Assembly: GCA_018894105.1 (NCBI GenBank)
Contig: CM032128.1
Span: forward strand, 25,277,001 to 25,341,000
Length of the DNA: 64,000 nt
Direction of reading: 5' to 3'
Origin: Jacaranda mimosifolia
Lineage: Eukaryota; Streptophyta; Magnoliopsida; Lamiales; Bignoniaceae
Shown here: positions 1 through 11,917 of the stretch, piece after piece
Layout: the number at the start of each line of letters is the position of its first letter
Numbering within the stretch: position 1 is the first letter of the stretch
The notes under the pieces: generated by a model
Seen by the model: the letters and a program-made list of their open reading frames with translations, nothing else
Databases searched by the model: none
What the model was told of the DNA's origin: nothing
Translations under genes and position numbers: made by a program

Positions 1-893
1 GCACTTTATTAATAGTGATGGTGAGCAGAACAATTGCCTAAAAATGAAAGACAGATGCAAGGTTGCTGGGCATGACTAATGAAAATTTCTTAAATTTGAC
101 TACAACACAATGTTTGATTTAAAAATTTTGATGAGGAAAATATAAAACTAAAGAAATGTAAAATTTTAAATTTGTATGGCTATCAAAGAAATAAAGAAAA
201 GAATGGAAAGAAGAAGAATGATGTACGCATTGAAGAATGAAACAAAAATCAATTTGTCTTTCCTTCATTTTCCAAGAAATACTATATTTTCTGCAAAAAA
301 ATCCACTTTACTTTCTACCATTTTTTATCCTTTAGTATTTTTATGACCAATCAAACAATTAAATTTTTTTTTCCTCACTAAAGTTCTTAATCAAACTTAG
401 TGTAAAAGAGATGGGATGAAAATAGGGCTTCCACCTCAAATGTCACAAATTTGACCACTACAGGTCCAAGCATCTTAAAATGTTAATGCCCTCACAAGTC
501 ACATCGCCTCTGCATGACTTGCCACCTCACTCCTGAGTGGTTGCCATGTATTCTAAGCGTGCGTGCCAAGCACTTTGATTTGCAAAAACCATCATTTTTT
601 TATCAGTCTGCTATTTTTCTTTTTTTTTTCTGCCCTATTATTATTACATTTTTGATGTCGTTCTGGCAGTAAGTACCATTCCAGTTGAATAAAACAATGG
701 AGAAACAGTAAGGCAAAGCTTGTCTGAGCGCCTCAAACTCCATATTACGTCTCACTCAAAATCATCATAGATAACTTTTCCGAGAATTTACTCCATCTAT
801 GATCTATCAGCCTTTTTGTTCTACAAAATAAATAATTGTACAACAGATAAAAGGGGACGAAAATTGGATCTTGAAACGAGTCCCGGAAGAAAC
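1..893. other. 3' flank of the PpiC/rhodanese gene, no gene seen
   Basis: AT-rich flank downstream of the minus-strand gene that ends at 894. No reading frame with recognisable protein character, no RNA gene and no clear terminal repeats were found. It should contain the 3' UTR and poly(A) site of the neighbouring gene on the minus strand, but no single signal stands out among many AATAAA-like strings. Confidence 0.6.
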
Positions 894-3800
894 TCAGTAA
901 GTAGGAATGGATGGATCCACTTTCACAGCGTATTCATGAATTCCTCCGGACACATTGAATACTCTCTTGAAACCCTGACAACCCAAAGTAACATCCATCA
1001 AAATACACCTAGTGTACTTGTGAAAACACATATTTAAACCTTAAGCCATGTAAACAACCTTAAGATCAACTCAACAAGCAATATTTTTGAAGTAATAGAA
1101 GAAATAAGCAGCCCAAGAAAAAAAAAAAATAGCATAACAAGGCGATGTATGAAAAACAAGTTGAACTTTCACATGAACAAGATATCCCAATTATTTCAGT
1201 TGTTAATGATTGAGTCAAACCTAAATCCTTATTTTTCATTTGAAACATTTGTCAGATTTTCAAGTGATGCTTTTGACATCTTAGCATTTCTTATTTGTTA
1301 AGTTACTGAATTCATCAGATTGTGTGTGCTAAAGAATAGCTCGATCAGACGATTTCATTCTACATTTGCTTCTGAATTTGTTTCACTGAGAAATTAAACG
1401 CAAAGGTCTCACCTGTGTCTGCAACCATTGGGCAACTTGCAATGACCGCATGCCATGATGGCACTGCATTAAAGACAATACAATTTCAGTAGGATACCGA
1501 GCGAAGACAAAGGGATACAAAACATTGAGAATAGGGGGGAAGGATAATTTATCAGACAGATACTGAGGTGGGAACATGTGAATGTTTAAAACCGAAGATT
1601 TATGGAACAATCAACAACATCAAAGCATGTCCTTCAAAGTTGCCATTCAGGCTTGGAAATAGATATTATGTAGCTTACATAATAGTTAAAGCATTAACCA
1701 AAAACACAAAACAAACATACAAACCAACAAGAAATGTTCTTAGAGGAGAAGTAAATGAAGTAGGACCACGCTACAAGTACATTTATGACAAAATGAATAG
1801 CAGGTAATGAATTCACAAACACAAGCAGTCATTCCCATTTCATAGGTAGTGTGAGGGAAGCATCGGAATTCACAATATTTAAAGGTATTACTAGCAATCA
1901 TGTCTTCAGCCAAGATTAAGTTTCATAACACTGCCATAATTATGAGCTAGTGTCATGTACATACCAAAACATAGGTATCCTTTTGTGGATCAAACTTTGT
2001 TGTAATTTCTGGTCCCCATTTTCCGAACTGGCGAAGTGGAAGAACTTTGAACCCTGGCAATGACACTAAGGCCCTGTGGAGAAGAGACACAATCAAAATG
2101 GAGACATATTTCCACCAATTGTAATGTACTAGTAGAGGGTTGCAAGTAGCTTAAACTCTCTCTTCCTAACCAAAGTTTCACGATTTTAAGACTTTATCTT
2201 GAACACAATTTTTTAATTTTTAATTTTCATTGTATTTCTATGTCACTTGACATTTTGTTGCATCAATTAGATTATGCATGCACGAGTAGAAAGCATGGTA
2301 ATCTTCACCATGTACTTCTCTTTGTTTTAATCTTTTATCGTAATTTAAATGTAGCAGGATGCAAAAATATGCACGTACACTTCATCAGGTTCTCTAACAT
2401 CAATCAGTTGTGCCTCTTCGAGAAAAGATGGATCTTGCATTTTCACGTGGAGCTCACTAGGCTGAATGTATTCAAGAACCGATTCCTCTCTGTACACAAA
2501 GAAAGGGAAGAAATCAAGAAATGAGATATCCAGTCCATGCAAAGACATACTCCAACAACATTTCAAAATTTTCACCTTTCAGACAGAACTTGCAATAAAT
2601 GCCACCCAAATTTAGTCTTGCACCTTACAACTTTATTTAGTGGAGCACTAAATGCAGCCTCCTCAAATTCTGGCACCTGATACATTTCACCATGAAGAAA
2701 ACAACTTCCACATCAACAAAATTGAGAGAAAATGTCAATGTGGAAGCAGCATATAAAGATGGAATAATGAGAGTACCCACTAAAACAAAAATTACAAGTC
2801 AAGATATAAAGAAACAATCTTGCAACAAAACAGGATCCACTTTCAGTTGTCTTCTCACATCAGATACTTCCACTGACCTTTTAACTTAAAAAACTGCAAG
2901 CCAATCACATAACATTACTTCTGTTTCATAATTAAACTTGTAATACCCTCATTTATGAGCTAATCTTTATAAATTGCAGAGACTTTGACTGGTAGGTATG
3001 AAACTGAACCCCTAGGTAATCATCATTGCATAAGAATTCCAAAATTTAAGTTTTGAGCTCTTAAAGCTAAGAAATATGGATTAAGTGATTTTGTTCAAAC
3101 CCCAGGGAAATGATTATTTAAATTATCATTCATAAAAATTATCATTCTTGTTCATTGTTCTGATCCAGACAAGGTGGTTAAACATAGAGATGAATAGCAT
3201 ACCATCTGCCCCTTTCTCACCCAACCAAGCATACCCCCTTCCTCTTTTGATGGGCAGATTGAGTATTCCACAGCCAAGTCACTCAAATCCTCTCCTGAAT
3301 GTAACAAGTAATTCTGTCACCAAAATGATACGTTGAAACAATCATAGTTGTCAGGAGCGCGAAGCGCAACGAGGCGCAAAGGTCCCTGTGAGCTATAGCG
3401 CATAGCGCGCGCTTTATTAAAATGGAGCGCATAATAAATACATATATAAATATATAAATATATATAATAACATATACCTAAAATATCAATATATTTCCCC
3501 TATTGTGAAGGATAAACAACTAAAAAGTTCATTTCAATATTTTTCCTTAAAACAAAAAAAAACCCACCTGTCACCCGAAGAGAAGGAGAAGAAAAGGAAA
3601 AGAAAAGTACAAGAAAGTCATAGATAAGAGGTAAAAATAGATGTACAAAGTCCAACATCCTGGGAGAAGAAGATGAAAGGACACAAGGAGACGAAGATGA
3701 AAGGACACAACGAAACAAAGATAAAAGGAAAAAGAAAAGAAAGTAAAAAAAAGGACGGGAGAAGAGGATGAAAGAAGCGTTCCATTAGAGAAGAAGAGGG

Positions 3801-5524
3801 AAGGAAGAAAACAAGAATTGAAGATAACAGAAAAAGAATAAAAGCAGTGAAAGGCGGAAGAAAAGGAACAAACATAACCTGGGGTTGATCGGTCCAATGG
3901 AGAAAAAGAAGATGAGGCCTAGGGGTTGCTCGTTCCTTGCTACCCGGGCTGGGTGACCGTGTTCTAGCAGCGGGAACAGAAGAAAATGAAGCGCTGCTGG
4001 GTGGGTTGTCCTGGGCTTTTGTTATTCGACAGAAATTTAAGCCTTAAATGCGTTTTTTTTGGTAATTTAACCTGCAACTTCCCTGTAGCGCGAAAGGAGC
4101 TGCAGCGCGCAACTGCGCAATAGCGCACATAGCGCAGGAAAGCGCGCGCTACAGTAAACTCTGCTGCGCATAGCGATGCGAAGCGCCCCCATCGCTACGT
4201 GCTATAGCGCTATATTCGCGCTATTGACAACGGTGGAAACAATGAAGACAACTTTAAATTTCTCCAGTACTGGTATCCACAAGGCACAAATAAAGGCAAA
4301 TGATTACATCATGTGAAATTCTTGCTTCTGCAAAGTGCCACTGGTTCTACCAATGCCACCCCCATATATACGTCTATCCAATGCTTTAACTACCTTATTT
4401 TGTATTTTCTTACCATATAGGGTAAAATGTCAACATAGGAAAATTTGGAATACTAGATGATGAAAAACATTGAAGATCATGCGGAATGATTGCTTTTCCG
4501 AACTTCCATAGATTTAAAGAATTCCCATACCTACATCTACATAATGCTGCAATAATTGCTGTGTATTTTCTTACCATCTCAGGTGGAATATCAATAAAGA
4601 AACAATACGTGTCCAGGTTGATGAAATACGTAGAAACTAACCTTCAGAAGCTCTTTTCTGTAGCTCAAGTAAAAGCTTCTGGTCATCTTCTTTGACAAGC
4701 AAATGCTGCACTAATATTTCTCTGCCACCTTTAGAGTTGTTCCCCGAGCTGAATGAAGCTGAAGAGAGTATATAACTTGAGCCACATCTAATTAAAGCAA
4801 ATTCAAAGTATATTTAAAAGTAAAATAAGTAGATAACGACATTTTACATATCTCCTACCCAGGTACCAAAAGGAACAAACTGAATCTCATGGATGGCGAA
4901 TTTATGGACACAGGGTTTTTGTAGGGTTCAATAGTGTGAAGACCGAACATAAGTGTTTTTTCTCAAGTCCACTCTCAAAATAATCAGTATATGATAGAAA
5001 TAAAAGGAAAAAAAAAAAAAAAGTAGCCCAGAAATAAATTCAACTGATAATTACCACCAATCGAGTAACCTTAAAAAATAATGGAAGACTTTAGCTCGGA
5101 GGAAAACAACCCATTAATCAACGCAAACAAATCGATATAATTAAAGATAATAAAAGGGCTTAAACACAACAAAAAACCCACAAACCTAAAAGAAAATTAA
5201 CGAGAATAACTAGAAATGATCATTTTAGAACAGTAAAAATGGTACTCAACTATGATTGAGTGACATTGACAGACCTGTAGCCCTGAGGATGCAAGGTTGA
5301 TCCGCCATGCCTGGAACCCAACTGAATTTAGAGCTAAAATTATGATAATTACGAAAATAAGTGGGCAAACAGGGCGTGGTTCTTAGGTGAAAGGGGGGAT
5401 GAGGTTTTCGCAGCGGTGAAGAGGGGAAGTTTACGTGAACGGTGAGTGCGGGGAGAATAGCAAAAAGAGGAGACGGAGAAGCGAAAACAAAGGGGGAAAG
5501 ATGATGCGATGAAGCTCTTAACAT
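894..5524 (-). CDS. STR12: Rhodanese-like/PpiC domain-containing protein 12, chloroplastic type (8 exons)
   Basis: Exons, all minus strand: 5275-5524, 4642-4758, 3203-3294, 2576-2676, 2379-2489, 1965-2073, 1413-1463, 894-974. All junctions are GT-AG and the phases close, giving 912 nt and 303 residues, close to the Arabidopsis STR12 length as I recall it. Residues 1-80 are rich in Ser, His, Pro and Arg and poor in acidic residues (start MLRASSHHLSPFVFASP), as in a plastid transit peptide. About 96-187 is a parvulin-type peptidyl-prolyl isomerase domain (REILVQHLLVK, then YSICPSK, GGMLGWV, KTKFGWHLLQVL). About 195-295 is a rhodanese domain (LIDVREPDE, then active-site loop CHHGMRS with Cys261, then GFKRVFNVSGGI). 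The protein ends KVDPSIPTY. The expected role is a plastid sulfurtransferase fused to a folding catalyst; the substrate is unknown. The exon 2 acceptor was chosen because only it restores phase after exon 1. No disabling change was seen. Confidence 0.93.
3343..4235. mobile_element. Non-autonomous hAT-type element with GCGC-rich ends, in intron 2 of STR12
   Basis: An 893-bp insertion flanked by a perfect 8-bp direct repeat GAAACAAT (3335-3342 and 4236-4243), the target-site duplication length of hAT elements. The ends form an imperfect inverted repeat: CATAGTTGTCAGGAGCGCG at the left and CACCGTTGTCAATAGCGCG read inward from the right. The outer 80-200 bp are packed with AGCGC, GCGCGC and ATAGCGC motifs in both orientations, like the subterminal repeats that bind hAT transposases. 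The interior is purine-rich (GAAGA, GGAGAAG) with no recognisable coding sequence, so movement would need a transposase supplied in trans. It lies in the 1.3-kb intron between exons 2 and 3 of the host gene. The short overlapping minus-strand reading frames here are products of the purine-rich strand. Confidence 0.9.
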
Positions 5525-5679
5525 TGCTTTGTGGTAAGAATTCTCTTGATTCGATTTCCAGTGGGACGAACTGCTGAAGAAGATGAAGAAGATGATGCTT
5601 CGGTTCTTTGTTGCCGCTTCAGGTTTTCCGTTTTCTTCAGAAAAAAAAGTGCGACTTCCACCACTTAGACATCATACTT
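5525..5679 (-). promoter_or_regulatory. 5' UTR and promoter-proximal region of STR12
   Basis: Only about 155 bp separate the start codon of the minus-strand gene from the first MITE at 5680. The GA-rich stretch around 5570-5590 reads as a CT-rich leader on the gene strand, common in plant 5' UTRs. No unambiguous TATA box was seen, so core promoter elements may lie within the adjacent MITE. This assignment rests on position. Confidence 0.35.
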
Positions 5680-6292
5680 TGGGGCTGTTAACTCCGAATT
5701 GGAATTCAATTGTCAAAATTTATATTCAAATTTGATCCCAAATTTTATAGGATTTATATGTTAGTTAGTAACATATTTAAGTTCGATAGATATTCAAAAT
5801 TTAATTAAAAAATTTGATACGATTTATTTATTTTTTTTTCTTTTGAAATTTATAAAAATATTACATTTATAAAGTAAATTTATGTTATATTTAAATTTTT
5901 AATAATTTTTTATTATATTTTAGCTCAAAAGTTAAATATTTGAATACTAAATTCCTACTTCACATTATATTAATGTATAGATGAACTAATATATGTTATT
6001 ATATTTGACATTTTATTAATGTCCCTTTTATTTTTTAGATTAAAGACTCTATTAGTTCAATAATATATATTATTTTAAATTTTTTATTAATATTATATAT
6101 AAAAATATTAATTTAATAAGAAATATTAAAATTTATATTCAGATCCTTAACGGATCGAATTATTTAATTTCATATCCGATCCACTTATTTTTTATTACAA
6201 ATATTTATAATTAGATATAATTTATAGGATATTTTAATTGAAAAAAAATTCTAAAATTCTCGAATTAAAATTTGATCTATTGGCAGCCATTA
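5680..6292. mobile_element. hAT-type MITE, copy A
   Basis: An AT-rich non-coding element of about 613 bp. Its ends are imperfect inverted repeats (TGGGGCTGTTAACTCC at the left; TAATGGCTGCCAATAG inward from the right). Its interior matches copy B (6473-7124) in the opposite orientation over most of its length, so the boundaries come from that alignment. The flanks CATACTTT and CATATATG are only a weak target duplication. It lies just upstream of STR12, so it may contribute to that promoter. Confidence 0.75.
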
Positions 6293-6319
6293 CATATATG
6301 CTTATAAATATAATAAATC

Positions 6320-6430
6320 AATTCCATTGGGCCAGTACTGTTAATTTGGCCCAATTGTGGGTGGTGGTTAAAATTAATTCAATTGGGCTAACGGTTAATT
6401 TGGGCCAGCTGTGGGAGATGGCAAAATCAA
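6320..6430. repeat. Two-copy tandem repeat, about 55 bp per unit
   Basis: Between the two MITE copies a roughly 55-bp segment is duplicated (about 6320-6374 and 6375-6430). Both units contain the TTGGGC and TTAATTTGG motifs and a GTGGG run. The two copies have diverged by small substitutions. No function is evident. Confidence 0.6.
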
Positions 6431-6472
6431 ATTTATATATGTATACTGGATATATTGTGGGAAACAATGGAG

Positions 6473-7124
6473 TAGAGTTGTTAATGGACCGAATTTTAAG
6501 ATTTTTATTTAGTTAAAATATCTGATGAATTAGACTTGATTATAAATACTCGGAATTCGAAATAAGTGGATTGTATATGAAATTGAGCAATCCGATCTGT
6601 TAAAAATCAGAATTCGAATTTTAATATTTTTTTATTAAATTAATACTCTTATATATAATATTAATAAAAAATTTAAAATATATATATATTATTGACCTAA
6701 TATCTATATTAACGTCTATATTATAATATTAATATTGAGTTTTTAACTTAAAAAATGAGAGGAATATTAATAAAATGTCAAATATAATAACATTAGTTCA
6801 TCTATGCATTAATATAATGTGAAATAGAAATTTAGTATTCAAATATTTAATATAATAAAAAATTATTAAAAATTCAAATATGACATAAATTTACTTTATA
6901 AATACAATATTTTTATAAAATTCAAAAGAAAAAGAAAAGAAAAAGAAAAAAATAAATTGGGTAGATTTTTTAATCGAATTTCGGATATCCATTAGATTCA
7001 GATATGATACTGATTAACAAAGATCATATGGGATTTTGGGTCGAATTCAGATGTGGATTTTGATAATCAAACTTATATTCGGATATGACAGATCCGATCC
7101 AAATCTGATCCGTTGACAGCCCTA
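6473..7124. mobile_element. hAT-type MITE, copy B, with an exact 8-bp target duplication
   Basis: A 652-bp element flanked by the perfect 8-bp repeat CAATGGAG (6465-6472 and 7125-7132). Terminal inverted repeats begin TAGAGTTGTTAATGG at the left and TAGGGCTGTCAACGG inward from the right. The interior is AT-rich and non-coding. It is the same family as copy A but inserted in the opposite orientation, so A and B together form an interrupted inverted repeat of about 600 bp per arm. The end motif family is shared with the MITE at 26215-26966. Confidence 0.88.
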
Positions 7125-7132
7125 CAATGGAG

Positions 7133-8328
7133 TACATTCAAATATTAAAATACTAATAAATACAATTATTAATTGTGTATTAAACTACATGAATACCAAC
7201 TATCTCTTAATTATAGACTTTCAAATTTGTAATTTGTTACTTCAAAACAGGTCTTAGGGACAAACAAGTTAGAATTAATGGTTTCAACTTAATCAATTTA
7301 GTTTTGGGTTGGGTTGAATCATAAAATTTTGAAAATGGATGGAGTAAGTTCGGATTAGGTTAGTTTTATTAGGCTTTTGGTTCATAATTAGTCTAATTTA
7401 AAATTTTAACCAAATTTAATAGATCTGAAGAAGTTAATTTTGGATAAACAACTAGGAAGTTATACTATTTCTACTTCCTTATTTTTGTTCGAATCTCATA
7501 CTTTTGAATTATTATTAATTTTTAAATTAAAGTAAGCATCATGGGTTCTAACATCATTAACAAATTAGTTGTTCAATATACTAATTTCAATATATAAATA
7601 ATATTTTGAAGTTTTACAAACAAATATTGTGTCTATTATTGCAAAAAAAAGTTAATTTAATTGTTTAGTTAATGTTGTGTACAAATAATAAAATTAGCAT
7701 GCAATCACATCTATAGATTCTTAAAAAATGAAAACTAACATATTCATATTCATGGTTGATAAATTGATATACACTTACAAAAGCAGAAATTAGGTGATTT
7801 CCTTTAGGACTATCAATTTATTATGCAAAATAAGTATAAATTATAATTAATTTTAAGGCAGTTGCATATTATAAGAAAAAGATTAATGATATAAACATAT
7901 AATTTACTAAGCAGCTATATGGCAAAATTCTATATTGAATAAGGTGTAAAAAGATATGTTGAATTATCTACTGGATTAATTGTTTTGAACAATTAAATAA
8001 ACAAACATTTAGTTTTGGATCAAGTAAACCCAATTCATTATGAATTTATCTACCTAAACCCATACTAAAACTAATCCATATTAATCCTAATCCATTTTGA
8101 TCCAACCCAAATCCAACATCACTCACCCATTTGCCATCTATAATATAAGCAGGGGTTTTTCCTATTAGTAAAATTTATTTTGTTATATTACATGCTTATT
8201 GTTCTTTTACATAATTGTGCACTTTCTATAAGTTTGAGTGGCCAATTAATTTAACATCACCTTTATACTTGTATATATGAGGTTTGGGACTTGGACCTTA
8301 ACGAACGCTTGATGCGCATGCATTTTTT

Positions 8329-8361
<33 letters not shown>

Positions 8362-8439
8362 AAAATTTGAACCTTAACGAACACTTAATATGCGTACATG
8401 TATTGATTTGTCAATGACCATCATTTTCTATCCTCTCTA
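7133..8439. other. AT-rich intergenic DNA with a short duplication and a GA microsatellite
   Basis: No coding sequence was recognised. At 8329-8357 there is an uninterrupted (AG)n run. It is flanked by two copies of a segment containing CCTTAACGAAC (about 8286-8328 and 8364-8406), so the microsatellite sits inside a small direct duplication. Segments at about 7299 and 8080-8110 contain inverted TTGGGTTGG/CCAACCCAA motifs that might be ends of a degraded MITE, but no boundaries could be fixed. Confidence 0.5.
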
Positions 8440-8555
8440 GGTCTTGATATTGGTGACTGTAAAAATCTTAAAGAAGGTTTAGCTTATCTTCATGTAGTTT
8501 TTGTTAAATGATCTGCGAACTCGATAGCTCATGACTATTGCTCGAGCTTTGGGTC
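8440..8555 (+). pseudogene. LINE-type RNase H (RVT_3-like) C-terminal fragment, left part
   Basis: Read in frame, this gives DCKNLKEGLAYLHVVFVK, a stop, then SANSIAHDYCSSFGS. It resembles the end of the RNase H-like domain in plant non-LTR retrotransposon derivatives, where a hydrophobic FVKR strand is followed by N-x-x-A-H-x-L-A-R-A. The reading frame resumes on the far side of E1 at 21627, so E1 inserted into this fragment. It contains an in-frame stop and is non-functional. Confidence 0.55.
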
Positions 8556-9403
8556 TGATTGGGGTGGCCCAACAAATCAACACAGATCCAACCCAATAAT
8601 ATTCGACCAGATGAAAGGGGTGACATTGGACAACCCAATTGGCTATCAAACCCAGCTATTAGTGATCAACCAGGTCATCGATCGGACCTAATCTCACTGG
8701 GCCTTTTTGCCAGCACAAGTATTGATACTTTGCCCAGCCGATCAAAGTATGGTCGACCAGATCGAGAATGTTTATTCAGCACTCAACTAGGGAGATATTT
8801 GAATCCCACAGAGTCCCACAAGCTCGAATAGAGCATGCTAGGATGAGTCATTGGTGAGTGTTTATCTCAACCCTAAGAGGTTGATCGAAGCAGTTCGGAA
8901 TAGCCCTGCAACCTCCATCTCTGCCGCATTAAATGGTCTGATAGGCGACATGCCTCCGCATTAATGACGTGTGCCTCTACCAATACCACATTTCTAGCAG
9001 CACTAGGGTAGTGCGCGCCTCCTTCGTACCACCATATCCTATAAAGCTGGAGGAGGCACCACCTGGAATAGTACACAAAATTGAAAAGACTTGAGAGCCC
9101 TCAGGTGAATACAAATACCTCATTTGTATATGCAAGGGCATCATTGACATATCAACCACTCTATGAAGGCTATAAATACACTATTGTCACCCTTTAGCAA
9201 AAGCCCTCACTCTGCTTCTCTATCTTCTAGTCGATTAAATACTGACTTGAGCATTAGAGTGCCTTAGCCGAGGGCTTGACGTGTGCTACTGGTTGCAGGA
9301 CTTGACCCCAAGTACATCAACAATCATCTTTCTTGACCTCCTAGCTCATCGATTGGATTGGATTACAGCCCAATATACTACCAAATTGTTCGTACCATCA
9401 TCA
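8556..9403 (+). repeat. E1 5' LTR
   Basis: An 848-bp terminal repeat beginning TGATTGGGGTGGCCC and ending ACCATCATCA. It aligns with 20169-21626 once the MITE in the latter is removed, with identity of roughly 85-90 percent by eye, so the insertion is not recent. It contains a TATAAATA box at 9171-9178. Confidence 0.9.
9171..9178 (+). promoter_or_regulatory. TATA box of the E1 5' LTR
   Basis: TATAAATA lies about 230 bp before the LTR end, in the expected place for the U3/R boundary of a plant LTR. The equivalent motif is present in the E2 5' LTR (37374-37381, minus strand). Transcription would start about 30 bp downstream and run through gag-pol. Confidence 0.65.
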
Positions 9404-9421
9404 TTTGGCGCCTTCTGTTGG
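9404..9421 (+). other. E1 primer-binding site
   Basis: TTTGGCGCCTTCTGTTGG follows directly after the LTR end. It resembles the TTTGGCGCCGTCTGTGGG sequence found after 5' LTRs of many plant Ty3/gypsy elements. The E2 counterpart at 37101-37118 (minus strand) reads TTTAGCGCAGTTTGTGGG. The matching tRNA was not determined. Confidence 0.7.
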
Positions 9422-9532
9422 AACTTGAATCTGTAACAAAAAAAAATGATTAACACAAGGTGAGTCCTTTCTGAGAAAGAGGAGAACAGAAGATCCCCAA
9501 TCATTCCTCCTTGACCCCCATAAGAACAAGAC

Positions 9533-10990
9533 ATGGCTGGACCCAGCTCCCAGCCAAAACAAGTGGTAACCTTGACTATGCCTCAACTAATGCAACTTAT
9601 AAGCGAGTATATATCAGCCCAGATTTCAACTCAGCTACCAGCCATTCTCAACAAGCACAACAACCAGCGCTACCCTTCAACCTTTGCACCACGATGAGAG
9701 GTCCCCAAGAGAGAATAGGGGCAGGCATAAGACAAAACGCCTACCCACCCGACGCCAAGACAACCTAGGTCGTTTCCCATATGAAGAAATTCAACCAAAC
9801 CTTGGGAAGAAGTTGTCGATTTAGTATATCACTTCACCCGACCTGTTTAAGCCTAGCAGCACGATAGGGTTGAGCGATAAAGACCTCAAATAAATAGAAA
9901 CCTGTCCTAAGCCGACCAAGATGAGTGGGAAGAAGTATCCCACCAAGTGCAATAGCTCAATAGACGTCTCAAAGAGATTTCCAAGAGGAATACTAAGAGG
10001 AACCCTCATTATGATGGTGTGCCCCGACTTCGCCAAAAGTGGGAGTCATCGTTCGTGTAGGAGATAATCAATGAGAGCATAGCTATCAACGCCAAAGTTT
10101 CAATAGGTCTACCCAGATATGATGGCTCATCCGACCTGAACGAGCACCTACTCCAATTTGAACACATGATACAGCTCCATGGGCATAATAAGTACATCCA
10201 TGCTAAAATGCTGGTCACCATGTTCCAAGGTATTGCACTCGACCAGTTTGTCAAATTGGAGCAGGCGTCAATTTACTCATATGACCAGCTTTGCGACAAG
10301 TTTCTCCACGAGTTTGCTAGTCGAATAAAGGCGAAGCTCCCCCACACCCATTTACACACAGTTAATGAGGGAGAATCCCATCGAGATTTTTTCACCAGAT
10401 TCAATACAGAGGTTTTGAAGATTGATAATCCTCGGATAGAGTTCTTGATCGATGTGTTGTTCCTAAGTCTTCGACACAAGGAATGTGGCAATGCATTGGT
10501 CCAAGAGAGACCAAGAACAATGGAGGAGTTACTCGACCTCGTGGAGAGGTACATGACCTATGAGGATATGAACAAACTCAAATATGGCAAACTAGACAAC
10601 GACAAGAAAAAGGCAAAAGAGAAAGATGACAAACAACATAAAGATGGTCATCGATCCTCCATCAAATGATTTCACAACTGCACCCCGCTAAACATTGCCA
10701 GAAAGGAGGTACTGTTTGCCGTCCAGCATGACAACCTCCTTAAGAAGCCCAAAGAGTTGACTGAAATGGAAGTAATGAAGAGATCCAGAACATACTGTCA
10801 CTTCCATAGGCAAAAAAGCCATGACATAGAAGACTGTTTCAATCTGTAAGATGAGATTGAAAGGCTAATTTAACAAGGATACCTAAAAAAATTTATCGAT
10901 GAAAAAGCCACACAAGAGACGGGCCAAATTGACCAAACTCCCCGTAGAGAAAGGTACGTTAGCCAAAGGAAAGAAGACAAGGGAAAGAAA
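9533..10990 (+). pseudogene. gag: E1 gag (capsid plus zinc knuckle), degenerate
   Basis: The polyprotein start is the ATG at 9533 (MAGPSSQPK). Readable capsid sequence runs from about 10080 to 10669 (GLPRYDGSSDLNEHLLQFEH, FQGIALDQFVKLEQ, YDQLCDKFLHEFASR, LSLRHKECGNALV), the Retrotrans_gag fold that packages the RNA. Near 10790-10845 is a zinc-knuckle-like motif, YCHFHRQKSHDIEDC. Several in-frame stops occur between the start and the capsid core and just after the core. The frame is then cut at 10990 by the MULE-type MITE. In E2 the corresponding sequence runs straight on into the protease region, which shows that the break here is an insertion. Confidence 0.85.
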
Positions 10991-11875
10991 GGGAAAAAAT
11001 GATTGTACCCCATGTGAAAAACGAAATAGGCAAAAGACCCCCCGGTTGAAAAAAACACATACAAAAAACCCCCTCGTCATTTTTAAAATCATGTAACAAG
11101 ACTCTTTACGCGTCTCACTCGCGCATTTATGTAAATTTTTGAAGGTTTTTATGTATAAAATAACTTTTCTACTCTTATAATATCAACCGTTTGATGCTTT
11201 TGAGAAAAAACGACGTTTCAAATTAAATCTCACAAATATATATATATATATAAATATAGAAATAATCTTATTATATATAAATATTATTTGTATATATATT
11301 TAATACATATATATATATTATATCCAACCTACCAGCCACCACCCCACACCACTCACCCACATGCACCCTCCCAACAGTACATATTTCACGGGGGTAAATT
11401 GCTATTAGCCCATAATATATTATATATACAAGTGTATATATAAACATATTATCATATATGTATATACAATTATATATATATAAATGATTACTACCGGTAG
11501 CTGGCAATAACATTAAGAAAATAAAAAAAAATTCAAAAGCGAATAGTGGCCATCGGCTGGATCTGGCCATAATGCTGCCATGACAACAGTAAGTTTTAGG
11601 GAGATAGCGCAGGTGGGTGGGATTTTGTGACATATATATATATATATATATTATGATATATGTATTATATATATTATCATATATATGATAATAGATATAT
11701 AAATATAACTATCTTATAAAAAATATATATGTATATAATTATATTATATATTTTCATAAATATATATAATATTTAATTTGAAATAAATAATTAGAAAAAA
11801 AATATAAATAAAATTATTTAAATTTTATGGATAAATTTATATAAAGATTATGTTATTTAATAATTGTATATATTA

Positions 11876-11917
<42 letters not shown>

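Noticed and set aside
3571..3897. Ser/Phe-rich minus-strand frames of 72-108 codons
   Set aside because: They lie in the purine-rich interior of the hAT element in an intron. Three overlapping frames with the same composition indicate low complexity, not genes.
7299..8130. Possible MITE with TTGGGTTGG / CCAACCCAA ends
   Set aside because: No target duplication and no consistent pairing of the arms were found.
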